Translations under genes and position numbers: made by a program
Part shown: piece by piece, positions 30,400 to 39,544 of the stretch
How positions within the stretch are numbered: position 1 is the stretch's first letter
Layout of the letters: each line of letters begins with the position of its first letter
The notes under the pieces: model-generated
What the model saw: the letters and a program-made list of their open reading frames with translations, nothing else
Told to the model about the DNA's origin: nothing
Databases searched by the model: none
Assembly: GCF_001624705.1 (NCBI RefSeq)
Contig: NZ_JSEO01000012.1
Location: 122,198 to 186,197 of the forward strand
Source of the DNA: Marinomonas sp. SBI8L
GTDB lineage: Bacteria; Pseudomonadota; Gammaproteobacteria; Pseudomonadales; Marinomonadaceae
DNA: 64,000 nucleotides
Direction of reading: 5' to 3'

Positions 30400-31158
30400 T
30401 TAGGTTAAAAGTGCGGCAATACTTCCGCATACAGTCATGATGAAGAGGAACCACTTTAGCGTTTTTGGGTTCGCTTTTAATGCAAATTTGACAGCTAAGT
30501 GCGAACCAAACATGGTACCAACAGCTAAGATTAAGCCTGGTATCCACATAATCTGATCATTCCAGATAAAAACAGCTAACGAAATAACTGTAAAAGCAAT
30601 AGTACACAGCATTTTTAATGCGTTGGTTCGAATTAAATCATATCTCAATGTACCGGCTAGGGCTGCTATCAAAATAAAGCCAACACCTGCTTGAACAAAA
30701 CCGCCATAAATACCCGCCGCAAAAAGTGCTAACCAAGCGCTTGGCTTCTCCCTTATTTTATGAGGTATGGTCCCTTCTGGTGGTGAAATAACACTAGGCT
30801 TTATTAGCATGATTAAGGTCATACTCACCATAGCAATCAGTAGTAAAGGTTTTAGATATTGAGGGTCAACATAGGAAGCTAGCAAGCTACCGACTAGCCC
30901 ACCAACTAAGGTCGGTATTAAAACGGGTGTAATGTCATTCGTATCAAGCTTTTTTGCTTTTTTAAAGCCTGCAACCCCAACAATAGATTGCATGATGACG
31001 CCAACACGGTTGGTTGCATTAGCAATATCTGCAGGCATTCCCATTACCATAAGCGCTGGTAGCGTTAAATTCGAGCCACCGCCAGCTAAAGTGTTTATAA
31101 TGCCTGCTATAAAGCCTGTACCGATTAATAGGCTGATTGTAAAAAAGCTAATGTCCAT
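30400..31158 (-). CDS. TauE/SafE-family (TSUP) permease
   Basis: The 252-residue protein has about eight membrane helices and the TSUP repeats, with GFIAGIINTLAGGGSNLTLPAL in the first half and GFVQAGVGF in the second. TSUP proteins export or import sulfite, sulfoacetate or related organosulfur anions. The substrate cannot be read from sequence here. The gene stands alone. Confidence 0.88.
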   Translation of the reverse strand: MDISFFTISLLIGTGFIAGIINTLAGGGSNLTLPALMVMGMPADIANATNRVGVIMQSIVGVAGFKKAKKLDTNDITPVLIPTLVGGLVGSLLASYVDPQYLKPLLLIAMVSMTLIMLIKPSVISPPEGTIPHKIREKPSAWLALFAAGIYGGFVQAGVGFILIAALAGTLRYDLIRTNALKMLCTIAFTVISLAVFIWNDQIMWIPGLILAVGTMFGSHLAVKFALKANPKTLKWFLFIMTVCGSIAALLT

Positions 31159-31274
31159 TAAAGCTAATCCTTTATATAAGAGGTGGTGAATTGAAACCGT
31201 ATTTTATCGGTCTCAAAACTGATGCTGAAATAGTATTTTATTGGTGGGCGTGACAATAACATAAAGGAGCATTT

Positions 31275-31826
31275 ATGGCCGCAAAATCTCTACAAGATCA
31301 ATTACTAAAAGCTGGCTTAGTAGATAAAAAGAAAGCAAATAAATTAAAAGCTGAAAAACTGCAAAAAAAGCAGAAGATTAAAACAGGAAAAGCTGTCGCA
31401 GAAGATGACTCAGCGAAACAAGCTGAACTAAAGAAACAACGTGATAAAAAAATTGAGCGAGACAAGGCGTTAAATAAAGCCAAAGAAGAAGCGATGCAGT
31501 TAAAAGCTGTGCAAGCTCAAATTCGCCAAATGATCGAACTTAATAGGCTAACCCATAAAGATGGCGAAGTTGCTTATAACTTCAAAGACGAGAAAAAAGT
31601 TAAGAAAATCTATGTTAATGAAGGTATACATAAGGACCTTTCTGTAGGTCGATTAGCAATAGTTAAACTTGATGAAGGGTATGAGATTATCCCCGAACAG
31701 GTAGCTGCTAAAATTGCGCAAAGAGATGAGTCATTCATTCTAGTGTGTAACGACAGGTCAGAAGAGGTTGTTGATGAAGATGATCCTTATGCTGATTTTA
31801 AAATTCCTGATGATTTGATGTGGTAA
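31275..31826 (+). CDS. DUF2058 (YaiL-like) protein
   Basis: The 183-residue protein starts MAAKSLQDQLLKAGLVDKKK and has a highly charged coiled-coil region (about 15-90), then a compact C-terminal domain with YNFKDEKKVKKIYV. This matches DUF2058/YaiL, described as nucleoprotein- or ribosome-associated, without defined activity. AAGGAG precedes the start, and a terminator with a long T-run follows. Confidence 0.85.
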   Translation: MAAKSLQDQLLKAGLVDKKKANKLKAEKLQKKQKIKTGKAVAEDDSAKQAELKKQRDKKIERDKALNKAKEEAMQLKAVQAQIRQMIELNRLTHKDGEVAYNFKDEKKVKKIYVNEGIHKDLSVGRLAIVKLDEGYEIIPEQVAAKIAQRDESFILVCNDRSEEVVDEDDPYADFKIPDDLMW

Positions 31827-31847
31827 GCGTTTAAATCTACTAAAAAC

Positions 31848-31874
31848 GGCCATTTTTAATGGCCATTTTTTTTT
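31848..31874 (+). terminator. Intrinsic terminator after DUF2058 gene
   Basis: GGCCAT (31848-31853) pairs with ATGGCC (31859-31864), followed by nine Ts. Confidence 0.85.
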
Positions 31875-32222
31875 GCTTTTTTCTAGGCTTAACTTTAATT
31901 GGTTCAAAAATTGATAAATGGCAGAGTTTAAGTTGGCTTGAAATTAGCAAGAAATAAGTACTTGTTTTCAATGGGATTAATTCTCTTCTTAAAGTTATCT
32001 TATTGTTTTAAAAGATAAAAAAATACAACGCAGTCATTTTTTATTAATCCTTATTTCCTGTGAAATTTCAATTAGTTAGCAACTAACTGTGAAGAAGGAA
32101 GAAACCAATACCCTGCTTATTGAGTTAATTCTCCCTGAGGTTAAATTGTTGTTGTTTTCTGTTTCTACTAACAAACAGTGAAACTGAATAATGATTGAAA
32201 TAAATAAAACGGGGATCTTGAA
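31875..32222 (+). other. Porin upstream region
   Basis: This AT-rich spacer of about 350 bases should carry the porin promoter and leader. A small stem AGTTAG-CAA-CTAACT lies at 32074-32088. I see no clear -35/-10 pair and no gene. Confidence 0.4.
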
Positions 32223-33128
32223 ATGAAAAAAACACTAGTTGCAGTTGCTGTTACTACTGCTGCCTTTACGGCTGTTACTGCACAAGCTGCTGATATCGAC
32301 ACTTACGGTAACATCCAATTAGTTTATGCTGATGGTGAAGATACAGCTGAACTAACTGATAACGGTTCTACTTTTGGCTTTAAAGGCGAGAAAGAACTTA
32401 AGCATGGTCTGACAGGTTTCTTCAAGTATGAACTAGAAGCTGACGCTGACGAAAAAACATCTGATGTTGACGTTAACCTAGACCAAGCTTATGTTGGTTT
32501 GAAAGGTGATTTCGGTAAAGTACAAGTTGGTACTTTCGATAGCATCTATAACAATGCAATCCAAGACGGTATCGATTCTTATGAGTATGCTGGTCTAACT
32601 GGTTCTTCAACGACAACTGAAGGCGATACAATTGCTTACTTCTCACCAGAAATGAATGGTTTTGAAGTACAAGTTTCAGCTCAAGTTAAAGGCGATGCTG
32701 AAACTGAAGTTGGTAACAATACTGTAGAAGATGGCACTGCTTTAACTGCAGTTGTTAAATATTCTGCTGGTGATTTAGAGCTAGCTGTAGGTTATGACTC
32801 TCTAGAAAATGCTATCAATAAAGATGACACTATTGGTTTAGCTGTTGCTTATGACCTAGGTGTTGCAAATGTTATGGCTAAATATGAAGACAATTCTGAT
32901 GAAGGTACAAACATCGGTCTTGGTTTCAATGCTGATCATGCTGACGGTCTTCTTTATGGTTCAGTTCAAACTGTTGATCTTGAAACAGGTTCCGACTATG
33001 ACGAATACGCAGTTGGTGTAACTTACAACCTAGACTACGACGGTGACGTTTATGTTTATGTTGAAGCTGGTCAACAAGGTACTGCAGAAGATTCTTTCAC
33101 TGCACTAGGTGCTGTTTACGCTTTCTAA
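32223..33128 (+). CDS. Outer-membrane porin, OmpC/OmpU type
   Basis: The 301-residue product has a signal peptide (residues 1-22, ending AQA) and a mature chain of amphipathic beta-strands starting ADIDTYGNIQLVYAD and ending in the outer-membrane insertion residue Phe (GAVYAF). The strands alternate with Asp/Glu-rich acidic turns, as in marine porins. It should form a trimeric diffusion pore. Codon use looks optimised, which suggests abundance. The transcript has a structured 3' region of about 170 nt. Confidence 0.93.
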   Translation: MKKTLVAVAVTTAAFTAVTAQAADIDTYGNIQLVYADGEDTAELTDNGSTFGFKGEKELKHGLTGFFKYELEADADEKTSDVDVNLDQAYVGLKGDFGKVQVGTFDSIYNNAIQDGIDSYEYAGLTGSSTTTEGDTIAYFSPEMNGFEVQVSAQVKGDAETEVGNNTVEDGTALTAVVKYSAGDLELAVGYDSLENAINKDDTIGLAVAYDLGVANVMAKYEDNSDEGTNIGLGFNADHADGLLYGSVQTVDLETGSDYDEYAVGVTYNLDYDGDVYVYVEAGQQGTAEDSFTALGAVYAF

Positions 33129-33543
33129 GTGTAACTTGATAGCCTGATAAAATTGATTATCTGACGTTATCATTGGGCTCTTGCTTGCGAGAGTCCAAGC
33201 ATAACTTTAGCTAACCAGCCAAAGTCCCTATCATTCAAGGTTCCATTTTGTCTTTTAGATCGATTGGAACATTTGCGTCTAAGCCGTCAGGTTTAGGCGC
33301 TTTTTTTATTCTAAAACAAATACGAGATTGCTTACGTAACTTACTTTCTCGTGCGAGCAAATACCAAACTAAATTACGTTTTTATTTATATTTAGTTGTA
33401 TTTTAAAGGACGATTTTTCATTTTTTACGAGCAATTTATTGTTTGATGCAGGGTATCATGAGAGTGTGTTAATCCAACTTCCTAGGAAGTTGGATTATTT
33501 CTCTTTAGGCTTGTGGCGATGCTTAAAGTGCTTATATCTGTAT
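33129..33543 (+). other. Structured porin 3' region
   Basis: No gene is supported here. In order there is a 12-bp near-perfect stem-loop at 33173-33198 (two wobble pairs), GTTCCA/TGGAAC arms near 33241-33270, the terminator at 33275-33307, an AT-rich stretch, and the palindrome AATCCAACTTCC/GGAAGTTGGATT at about 33471-33496 next to the GGDEF-EAL stop. Confidence 0.55.
33275..33307 (+). terminator. Intrinsic terminator downstream of porin
   Basis: GCGTCTAAGCC (33275-33285) pairs with GGTTTAGGCGC (33290-33300), with two G-T pairs and a GTCA loop, followed by seven Ts. Confidence 0.88.
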
Positions 33544-36438
33544 TCAAACCATCTCATAGCCGTTAATAAGAGCTGGCTTACCGTGTTGTCCATGCTTGAA
33601 TCTTTGTGCCATGGCGTGAGCGGTAAGAGGCTTATCATAATAAAAACCTTGTCCTTGTGAGCAGTTAAGTTCTTCCAGTAGGCTTTCTTGGTCTGTATTT
33701 TCAATCCCTTCTGCAATGGTTGTCAGGTTAAAGTGCTCAGCAACAGCTAAGACTGACGCAATGATTGCGCTATCGTCACTATCATTCGGTAGATCTTTAA
33801 CAAATGCTCGGTCAATTTTAAGCTTATCTAGAGGGAAGCGTTTTAAATAAGATAGGCTCGAGAAACCTGTGCCAAAGTCATCAAGCGCAATCTTGATGCC
33901 TAGCTGGCGTAATTGAGACAGAGTACCTATGACTTGCTCAGGATCTTGAACTAATATGCTTTCAGTTATCTCTAGGGTTAAGCTGTGGCTAGGTAGCTGG
34001 CTTTGTTTTAATGCCTTTACAACAGTTGCAACTAGCTTATCGTTAAACTGCCTAGCCGATAAGTTGATCGCCATATCGATAGGACGATTATATTCCTCGC
34101 TCCATCTAGCCGCTTGTTTACAGGCTTCAAAAAGTACCCATTCACCTATTTCATTGATCATGCCGGTTTCTTCCGCCAATGGGATGAAATCAATAGGAGA
34201 TACAAAGCCTTTAGTCGGGTGATGCCAGCGGATTAGAGCTTCACAGCCAATTACCTGTTTATTGTTTAAATCGACTTGTGGTTGGTAGTAAATCTCAAAT
34301 TGCTTTTTCTTTAAAGCACGGCGTAAATCATTTTCTAACGATAGTCTTTTAAGTGCATCTCTATTTAAGTTTGTCGTAAAGAATTGCACATTATTACGGC
34401 CTTGCTCTTTTGCGCGATAGAGGGCTGCATCGGCATTTTTAAGTAAAATATTGGTACGGTTTCCATCTTTGGGGTAAAGCGTCGCACCAATACTAGGGGT
34501 CACAATAAGAGAACGACCCAGTACATCCATAGGCTTTTCAATGCTTAACATTAACTCTTTGCAGAAGTGTCTCACGGCTTGTTCTGAAGAGATATCTTGC
34601 AATACTATGACAAACTCATCTCCACCCAACCGACTGACGATTGTATTTTCATCCTTATGCTCAAGTAACCTTTCCGCGATGATTTTAAGTACTTTATCTC
34701 CTGCACTGTGACCAAGGCTATCATTGATAAACTTAAAGTAATCAAGATCCAAAAAGAGTAGAGCAAACTTATTAATCGGCTCAGTTGGCTTTCTTTTTTT
34801 ATCAACATCAATGATGTGGTCAATTTGCTCTTTGAAGAAGCGCCTATTAGGTAGGTCTGTTAAAAAGTCATAATCTGCAAGGTGTTGTAGTGTATTCTCT
34901 GCCTGCTTGCGCTTGCTGATATCCACTATGCTACCTATATAATTAATGGTTTTTCCTGATTGGTCTTTATAAACATTGATAGAAAGCCATTCAGGAAACA
35001 GGTGACCTTTTTTATGCTGATTAATGACTTCGCCTTGCCATAAACCTTTCGTAGTGATTGAGTGCCACATATCGCTGTAAATTTCAGGGTCAGTGAGTCC
35101 TGAGGCAAAAGTATTTGGTGTGAGCCCTATAATTTCTTCTTTTTCATAGCCTGTTATGCGACAAAAAGATGAGTTACAGGTAATGATTTGATTAAACTCA
35201 TTCGTAATCATTATGCCTTCAGAAGTGCTGTCAAACACCCGTGCAGCAAGCTCTAATTCAGACTTGTTTTTTAATAAGAGTTCATGCTGCTTTTGGCTAT
35301 GGTTATGGTAGTTTACGAAAGCATTTCTCAGCCAAAAGGCAACTCCCAAAGCAATTATCAGAGAGAGACTCGTGAGCAGTGAAAATTCAAATAAGAGACT
35401 TTGCATACTCTCTTGCTGGCTTTCTTTTAGCATATCTAGCTGGGATTCAGCAGCAAAGAGAATATTTTCGTTGTTGTAGCCGCCGACTATCGTCCAGCCC
35501 CACTTATTGATATTGCTAGTAAAGGAGAAGGTATTGTTGCCCTTAGTTATCTTCAACTCATCGTTTGCTGAATTGGCTTTTGCTCTGTTTTCTATTTGAG
35601 TAATAAAGCGTTTTGCAGAGCTCGTTTCTTGTAACTTCTCGGCAAACTTTTCTGAAATGCCTTGAGCTTGGTAAATAAACTTCCCATCTTTGTCGAAAAT
35701 AATAAAAAAGCTGTTTTTCTGAATTTCTAATGAAGAGAGTTGATTGATTGCTTTTTGCTGGAAGTCTTTCTCAACTTGTTGGATGTAATCACCTGTGCCT
35801 ATTATCCAGTTGTAAGGCTCAAACTGGCGCATAAAGCTGATTTTATCCTGCATCTCTTGCTTGTTGTTGGGAGCGTACCAACGATATTGATAGTAGCCCT
35901 GCTTACTTTCGTTTTGGACTGCTTTGACAATGTTTTTTATGTGAATCACGCCCTTATCATCAACTAGATTATAAAGAGACTTTCCTTCTAGAGAAGGAAA
36001 GGTTGGCAGCAAAATAGAGGAGCCATCCATCTCATCGATAAAAAGGTAACCTCTACCTGAAAAGAAGCGAATGTCTCTTAGTGCTTCTCTAATGGCAAGT
36101 TTAATTTCATTCTCGGCTAATAAAGGCTTAAGGTTTTGATGAAGAGAGTTTGCGATGGCATGTGCAGTATCTACTTGAAGTTTTGATTCTGCCTTAAGAT
36201 AGGGTATTGTTTGCAAACTGAAGTTGTTTAAATTTTCAACAATTTTTAAACCATCAGAATGTATTTTTTGCTCTTGCTGGGTGATGAATTGATCAACTAA
36301 TTTTGTTCTTTGCTCTTCACTAATATTACCTTCTCTAATAATTAGGTAACCCATAATGCAAGACATGGTGCTGATAACCACAAAGAGTACTGCAAAGGTT
36401 TGCTTTAAAGGAATTTGAGAAGGGGGAAGTAGCGTCAT
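33544..36438 (-). CDS. Cache-PAS-GGDEF-EAL cyclic-di-GMP enzyme
   Basis: The 964-residue membrane protein has helices near 14-36 and 346-370 around a large periplasmic Cache-type sensor (GRGYLFIDEMDG and WIIGTGDYI are typical). A PAS domain (about 390-515), a GGDEF domain with intact GGDEF near residue 605, and an EAL domain with intact EALIRW near residue 732 follow. Both activities could be live: synthesis and hydrolysis of c-di-GMP. The positions where an RxxD inhibitory site would lie read DENT, so product inhibition is probably absent. Confidence 0.93.
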   Translation of the reverse strand: MTLLPPSQIPLKQTFAVLFVVISTMSCIMGYLIIREGNISEEQRTKLVDQFITQQEQKIHSDGLKIVENLNNFSLQTIPYLKAESKLQVDTAHAIANSLHQNLKPLLAENEIKLAIREALRDIRFFSGRGYLFIDEMDGSSILLPTFPSLEGKSLYNLVDDKGVIHIKNIVKAVQNESKQGYYQYRWYAPNNKQEMQDKISFMRQFEPYNWIIGTGDYIQQVEKDFQQKAINQLSSLEIQKNSFFIIFDKDGKFIYQAQGISEKFAEKLQETSSAKRFITQIENRAKANSANDELKITKGNNTFSFTSNINKWGWTIVGGYNNENILFAAESQLDMLKESQQESMQSLLFEFSLLTSLSLIIALGVAFWLRNAFVNYHNHSQKQHELLLKNKSELELAARVFDSTSEGIMITNEFNQIITCNSSFCRITGYEKEEIIGLTPNTFASGLTDPEIYSDMWHSITTKGLWQGEVINQHKKGHLFPEWLSINVYKDQSGKTINYIGSIVDISKRKQAENTLQHLADYDFLTDLPNRRFFKEQIDHIIDVDKKRKPTEPINKFALLFLDLDYFKFINDSLGHSAGDKVLKIIAERLLEHKDENTIVSRLGGDEFVIVLQDISSEQAVRHFCKELMLSIEKPMDVLGRSLIVTPSIGATLYPKDGNRTNILLKNADAALYRAKEQGRNNVQFFTTNLNRDALKRLSLENDLRRALKKKQFEIYYQPQVDLNNKQVIGCEALIRWHHPTKGFVSPIDFIPLAEETGMINEIGEWVLFEACKQAARWSEEYNRPIDMAINLSARQFNDKLVATVVKALKQSQLPSHSLTLEITESILVQDPEQVIGTLSQLRQLGIKIALDDFGTGFSSLSYLKRFPLDKLKIDRAFVKDLPNDSDDSAIIASVLAVAEHFNLTTIAEGIENTDQESLLEELNCSQGQGFYYDKPLTAHAMAQRFKHGQHGKPALINGYEMV

Positions 36439-36716
36439 TCTTCACTCGTCGAAAACTAGTCAATGGTTTAAGTTGGGCGCTGATTCGGTTTGATATTCGA
36501 TAATTTAACTAGATTAATCGACCTTATTAGCTGATGGTTTTTAGAGTAGGTATAACTCTACCTTATCTTCTTGATGAGTTGTTTGCATTTAATCGCTTTG
36601 TTGATTTAAGTCATAAAGCCAAGAATAAGAATTAAATTATAACGATTGTATGGCTTATCCCTTGCTTATTTGAACGAATTAGAAAGGGGAGCTGAAGCGG
36701 TTTTGGAGGCCTTGTC

Positions 36717-37361
36717 ATGTTAAATATGGACTTTCTAAAAGAAGTTCTTATCGATAGTAAAGCGTTAGATTGGCAAGCAAGTCCAATGGCTGGAGTTTGG
36801 CGTAAACCATTAGCAAGAGAAGAGGCTGAAAGGGGGCATGCAACCAGTATCGTTAAATATGAAGCGGGCTCTTTTTTCCGTACACACCCCCATCCAGGTG
36901 GAGAGGAAATTTTTGTAATCAAAGGAACCTTTTCGGATGAATCTGGGGATTATCATGCCGGTGCCTATTTTAGAAACCCTCCTGGGACATCTCATGCGCC
37001 CCATAGTAAAAACGGCTGTGAACTCTTCGTTAAATTACATCAGTTTAAAGTGAATGACACAGAGCAGGTATTTATTGATACCAGCGTATTTGTAAATGAA
37101 GACGCTGGTTTTCATCTTTTACATGAACATGAAGAAGAAAGTGTTTATTGGATTAAGTTGACGCAAATATCTGATTTATTACGCTTATATGAGAATAGTA
37201 AAGAAACCAATTCTATAGAGTTTCTGATGCTTGAGGGTGATTTAAGTTATAACAATAATCTGTTAAATGAAGGCGTCTGGTTTAGAACACATGACTTTCA
37301 AGTAGATAACTTAAATATAGAAAGATACGCTATTCTTTTATGTAAAATTGGTCATTTTTAG
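36717..37361 (+). CDS. ChrR-type cupin protein without anti-sigma domain
   Basis: The 214-residue protein has a clear first cupin (about 40-110) with metal-ligand histidines in FRTHPHPGGEEIFVIKG, then a second, degenerate cupin-like half (about 125-210). ChrR proteins are usually zinc-binding anti-sigma factors with a cupin. The zinc-binding anti-sigma part is missing, and no ECF sigma gene adjoins. GGAGG lies 7 bases before the start. A role in oxidative or small-molecule sensing is only a guess. Confidence 0.8.
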   Translation: MLNMDFLKEVLIDSKALDWQASPMAGVWRKPLAREEAERGHATSIVKYEAGSFFRTHPHPGGEEIFVIKGTFSDESGDYHAGAYFRNPPGTSHAPHSKNGCELFVKLHQFKVNDTEQVFIDTSVFVNEDAGFHLLHEHEEESVYWIKLTQISDLLRLYENSKETNSIEFLMLEGDLSYNNNLLNEGVWFRTHDFQVDNLNIERYAILLCKIGHF

Positions 37362-37422
37362 TATTTGGTAATAATAACTTAAAATATTATTACCAAATCT
37401 TCTATAGAGTGAGCGAAAAATA

Positions 37423-37923
37423 CTAGTTAGTTTTTTCTTCTACTTTTATTCCCGAATTAAACTTATTATATAAGTCTTCTAATTTGCTTGCCTGAGCTAA
37501 TTCTGACTTTTGCTTAAGTAGCTCAATTGCGACTTCAGCCGTACATAACCCAATGCTTTTTTGATTTCGCCTAAGCTGATAGCTAGAAAGGTAACTAACT
37601 TCTAATTGATAGTGAGCTAAAGAGTGTAAATAAGGGCTGCGGTTATACATCTTTTTTGCCTCCTGCCAAGTGCCATCCAAAATGATAAATGTATCAAATT
37701 CAATCAGTGCTTTAGTGTCTTTTATGACAAGTTCAGGGGAATGGGTATCTGGGTATATTAGTAGTGTTTTTGAAGTATCTAATTCTGTTGTTAAACGGCT
37801 ATCTGGAATCGTGCGTGACCATTCAATGATATCACACTGATTTTCAAGTGCTTGCTTAACGAGAGGGCCTGTTGCTGTTTGCTTGCTTAATTCGCGAGAG
37901 TGAGTAAGAAGAATAAAGTGCAT
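37423..37923 (-). CDS. Short DTW-domain protein (TapT-like)
   Basis: The 166-residue protein carries the DTW-domain core: LLTHSRELSKQTATGPL at the start, ILDGTWQEAKKM in the middle and the conserved YQLRRNQKSIGLCT. DTW enzymes such as TapT add the acp3 group to uridine in tRNA. The N-terminal cysteine cluster usual in TapT is absent, and no upstream frame supplies it, so this is a minimal variant. Confidence 0.82.
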   Translation of the reverse strand: MHFILLTHSRELSKQTATGPLVKQALENQCDIIEWSRTIPDSRLTTELDTSKTLLIYPDTHSPELVIKDTKALIEFDTFIILDGTWQEAKKMYNRSPYLHSLAHYQLEVSYLSSYQLRRNQKSIGLCTAEVAIELLKQKSELAQASKLEDLYNKFNSGIKVEEKTN

Positions 37924-38537
37924 GGGTAAAATGGAAGAGATCGACTGTAAAATGAGTTAGCAATGATACTAGCACAATGAGCCTAAGAGGCTCACTTTTT
38001 ATGGTTAAGCCAGGTTGAGTAAGAATAAAAGCCAAATTATTCACAATACGGAAAGAGAAAAGCGCAAAAAAAATAAAAAACATTTAGCTCAATTTGAATC
38101 AAGCTCAATACTTAACCTTTATTACACTTAAGTTAAAATTTATAATTTTTTCTGCCTATTTAATCTTGTGCTTATTAAGATAATCCTAAGTTATTAAAAC
38201 GCCTAAACTTTATATTTTGAAAAATAATAGTTTTTTATTAAATGTTTATTAGTAAAAATAAGAATTGCTAATGTTATCTTGAACTTGTTTATAATTTATG
38301 AAGTCTGTTTCATAAAGTTACATTTAATTTAATTTGTTTTACATAATTTAACTAAGTTTATTTTTTGCGCCTTCCTATTTTTTTTTGATCGTCATATTAT
38401 CGATATAGTTAAGTATTTTGATTTGGACCACCTTCTGATAAATAACTTGACCATTATGGATAATGTTGAAAGTTCTAATGCTTTCAATGATAAAACTAAA
38501 CTGTATATATGCAGTAGATAGAAAAGATGAGGTTTGT
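37924..38537. other. AT-rich spacer with orphan hairpin and cold-shock leader
   Basis: I see no gene in these 614 bases. A rightward-reading hairpin TGAGCC-TAAGA-GGCTCA (37978-37994) is followed by CTTTTT, yet no rightward gene lies before it. The right part is extremely AT-rich and should hold the promoter and leader of the second cold-shock gene. I could not find a confident -35/-10 pair. Confidence 0.5.
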
Positions 38538-38750
38538 ATGTCAGGTCAATTAGTTTCCGGTATCGTTAAATGGTTTAACGACGAAAAAGGATTTGGTTTC
38601 ATCGAGCGCGAAGGCGGTCCAGATGTTTTTGTTCACTTCCGTGCTATCAATGGTACTGGTCGTCGTACACTACAAGAAGGCCAAAAAGTAACTTTTGAAG
38701 TTACTCAAGGTCAAAAAGGTCCACAAGCAGAAAACGTTTCAGTCGTTTAA
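38538..38750 (+). CDS. Second CspA-family cold-shock protein
   Basis: The 70-residue product starts at ATG 38538 after GATGAGG. It has KGFGFI and DVFVHF RNA-binding motifs and differs from the first copy (29964-30173) at many positions, with more Arg near the middle. It is probably a paralogue with different temperature or growth-phase control. A strong terminator follows. Confidence 0.95.
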   Translation: MSGQLVSGIVKWFNDEKGFGFIEREGGPDVFVHFRAINGTGRRTLQEGQKVTFEVTQGQKGPQAENVSVV

Positions 38751-38765
38751 TCTGTTTGATCTTTT

Positions 38766-38798
38766 AAAAAACCGCTCTTAATTAAGAGCGGTTTTTTT
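38766..38798 (+). terminator. Intrinsic terminator after second cold-shock gene
   Basis: A palindrome with stem ACCGCTCTTAA is flanked by A-run and T-run (38766-38798). Confidence 0.9.
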
Positions 38799-38854
38799 AT
38801 GCCTGCTTTTTTGCTTTAATCACGTCTTAATCAGTTTTTATCTAGAGATGTTCT

Positions 38855-39490
38855 GTGTTTCCTATTTTATATTCTTTTAGGCGCTGTCCTTACGCAATTA
38901 GAGCCCGCTACACCTTGTCACTTCTTAATATTAAAGTTGAAATTAGAGAAGTGGTTTTAAGAAACAAGCCAGAAGCATTACTTGCATTAGGTGGCCGTTC
39001 AAGTGTCCCTCAGATGATTTGCGAACAAGGTACTCGCTATCCAGAAAGTATGGATATTATTCGTTGGGCGATGAGCAAGAAGCAAAATGCTAACATCTAT
39101 TCTGAGCAACAAGAAAATGAGATCGCTGCTTGGTTATTTCAGACTGACTACAGGTTTAAGGTTTGGCTAGATAAGTATAAATATGCAGATCGTCATCCAG
39201 CTTATTCTCAAGCATATTATCGTTCTCAAGCTGAAAGGTTTTTACGCAGGCTAGAAAGCAAACTAAGCAAACAAGCGTTTTTACTGGGCGACGAGATGAG
39301 CATGGCTGATGTGCTTGTTTTTCCTTTTATACGCCAATTCCGTGGTGTCGATAATGCATGGTTTGACCAGTCTCAATATCTAAATGTCAGATCTTGGCTG
39401 AAACAAATTATTGAAGACGAAGCTTTTGAGAAAGTCATGATTAAGCTTCCGCCTTGGCAAGAGGGTGATGAGCCTAGGTATTTCCCTTAA
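38855..39490 (+). CDS. Glutathione S-transferase family protein
   Basis: The 211-residue protein has an N-terminal thioredoxin-fold domain with the glutaredoxin-like CPYA (about residues 11-14), VPQM and ESMDIIRW (glutathione binding), then an all-helical C-terminal domain with FLLGDEMSMADV. The start is GTG at 38855 with AGAGA upstream. The Cys-containing active site suggests thiol-transfer or deglutathionylation rather than classical conjugation. Confidence 0.9.
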   Translation: MFPILYSFRRCPYAIRARYTLSLLNIKVEIREVVLRNKPEALLALGGRSSVPQMICEQGTRYPESMDIIRWAMSKKQNANIYSEQQENEIAAWLFQTDYRFKVWLDKYKYADRHPAYSQAYYRSQAERFLRRLESKLSKQAFLLGDEMSMADVLVFPFIRQFRGVDNAWFDQSQYLNVRSWLKQIIEDEAFEKVMIKLPPWQEGDEPRYFP

Positions 39491-39527
39491 AACTAAAAAA
39501 GCCGACATAATGTCGGCTTTTTTAGTT
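39491..39527. terminator. Intrinsic bidirectional terminator between GST gene and bamD
   Basis: Arms of 17 bases surround the loop TAA, with the same core GCCGACA and A/T-runs as at 25774-25803. It lies between convergent genes. Confidence 0.92.
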
Positions 39528-39544
39528 TTAAGGCTTAGTGGATA

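Noticed and set aside
33439-33660. Small rightward reading frame at the end of the GGDEF-EAL gene
   Set aside because: It runs antisense to a conserved gene and across a perfect hairpin; no coding signal.
37856-38083. Leftward frame upstream of the DTW gene as its missing N-terminus
   Set aside because: It is hydrophobic and has no zinc-cluster cysteines, so it does not restore a TapT N-terminus by frameshift.
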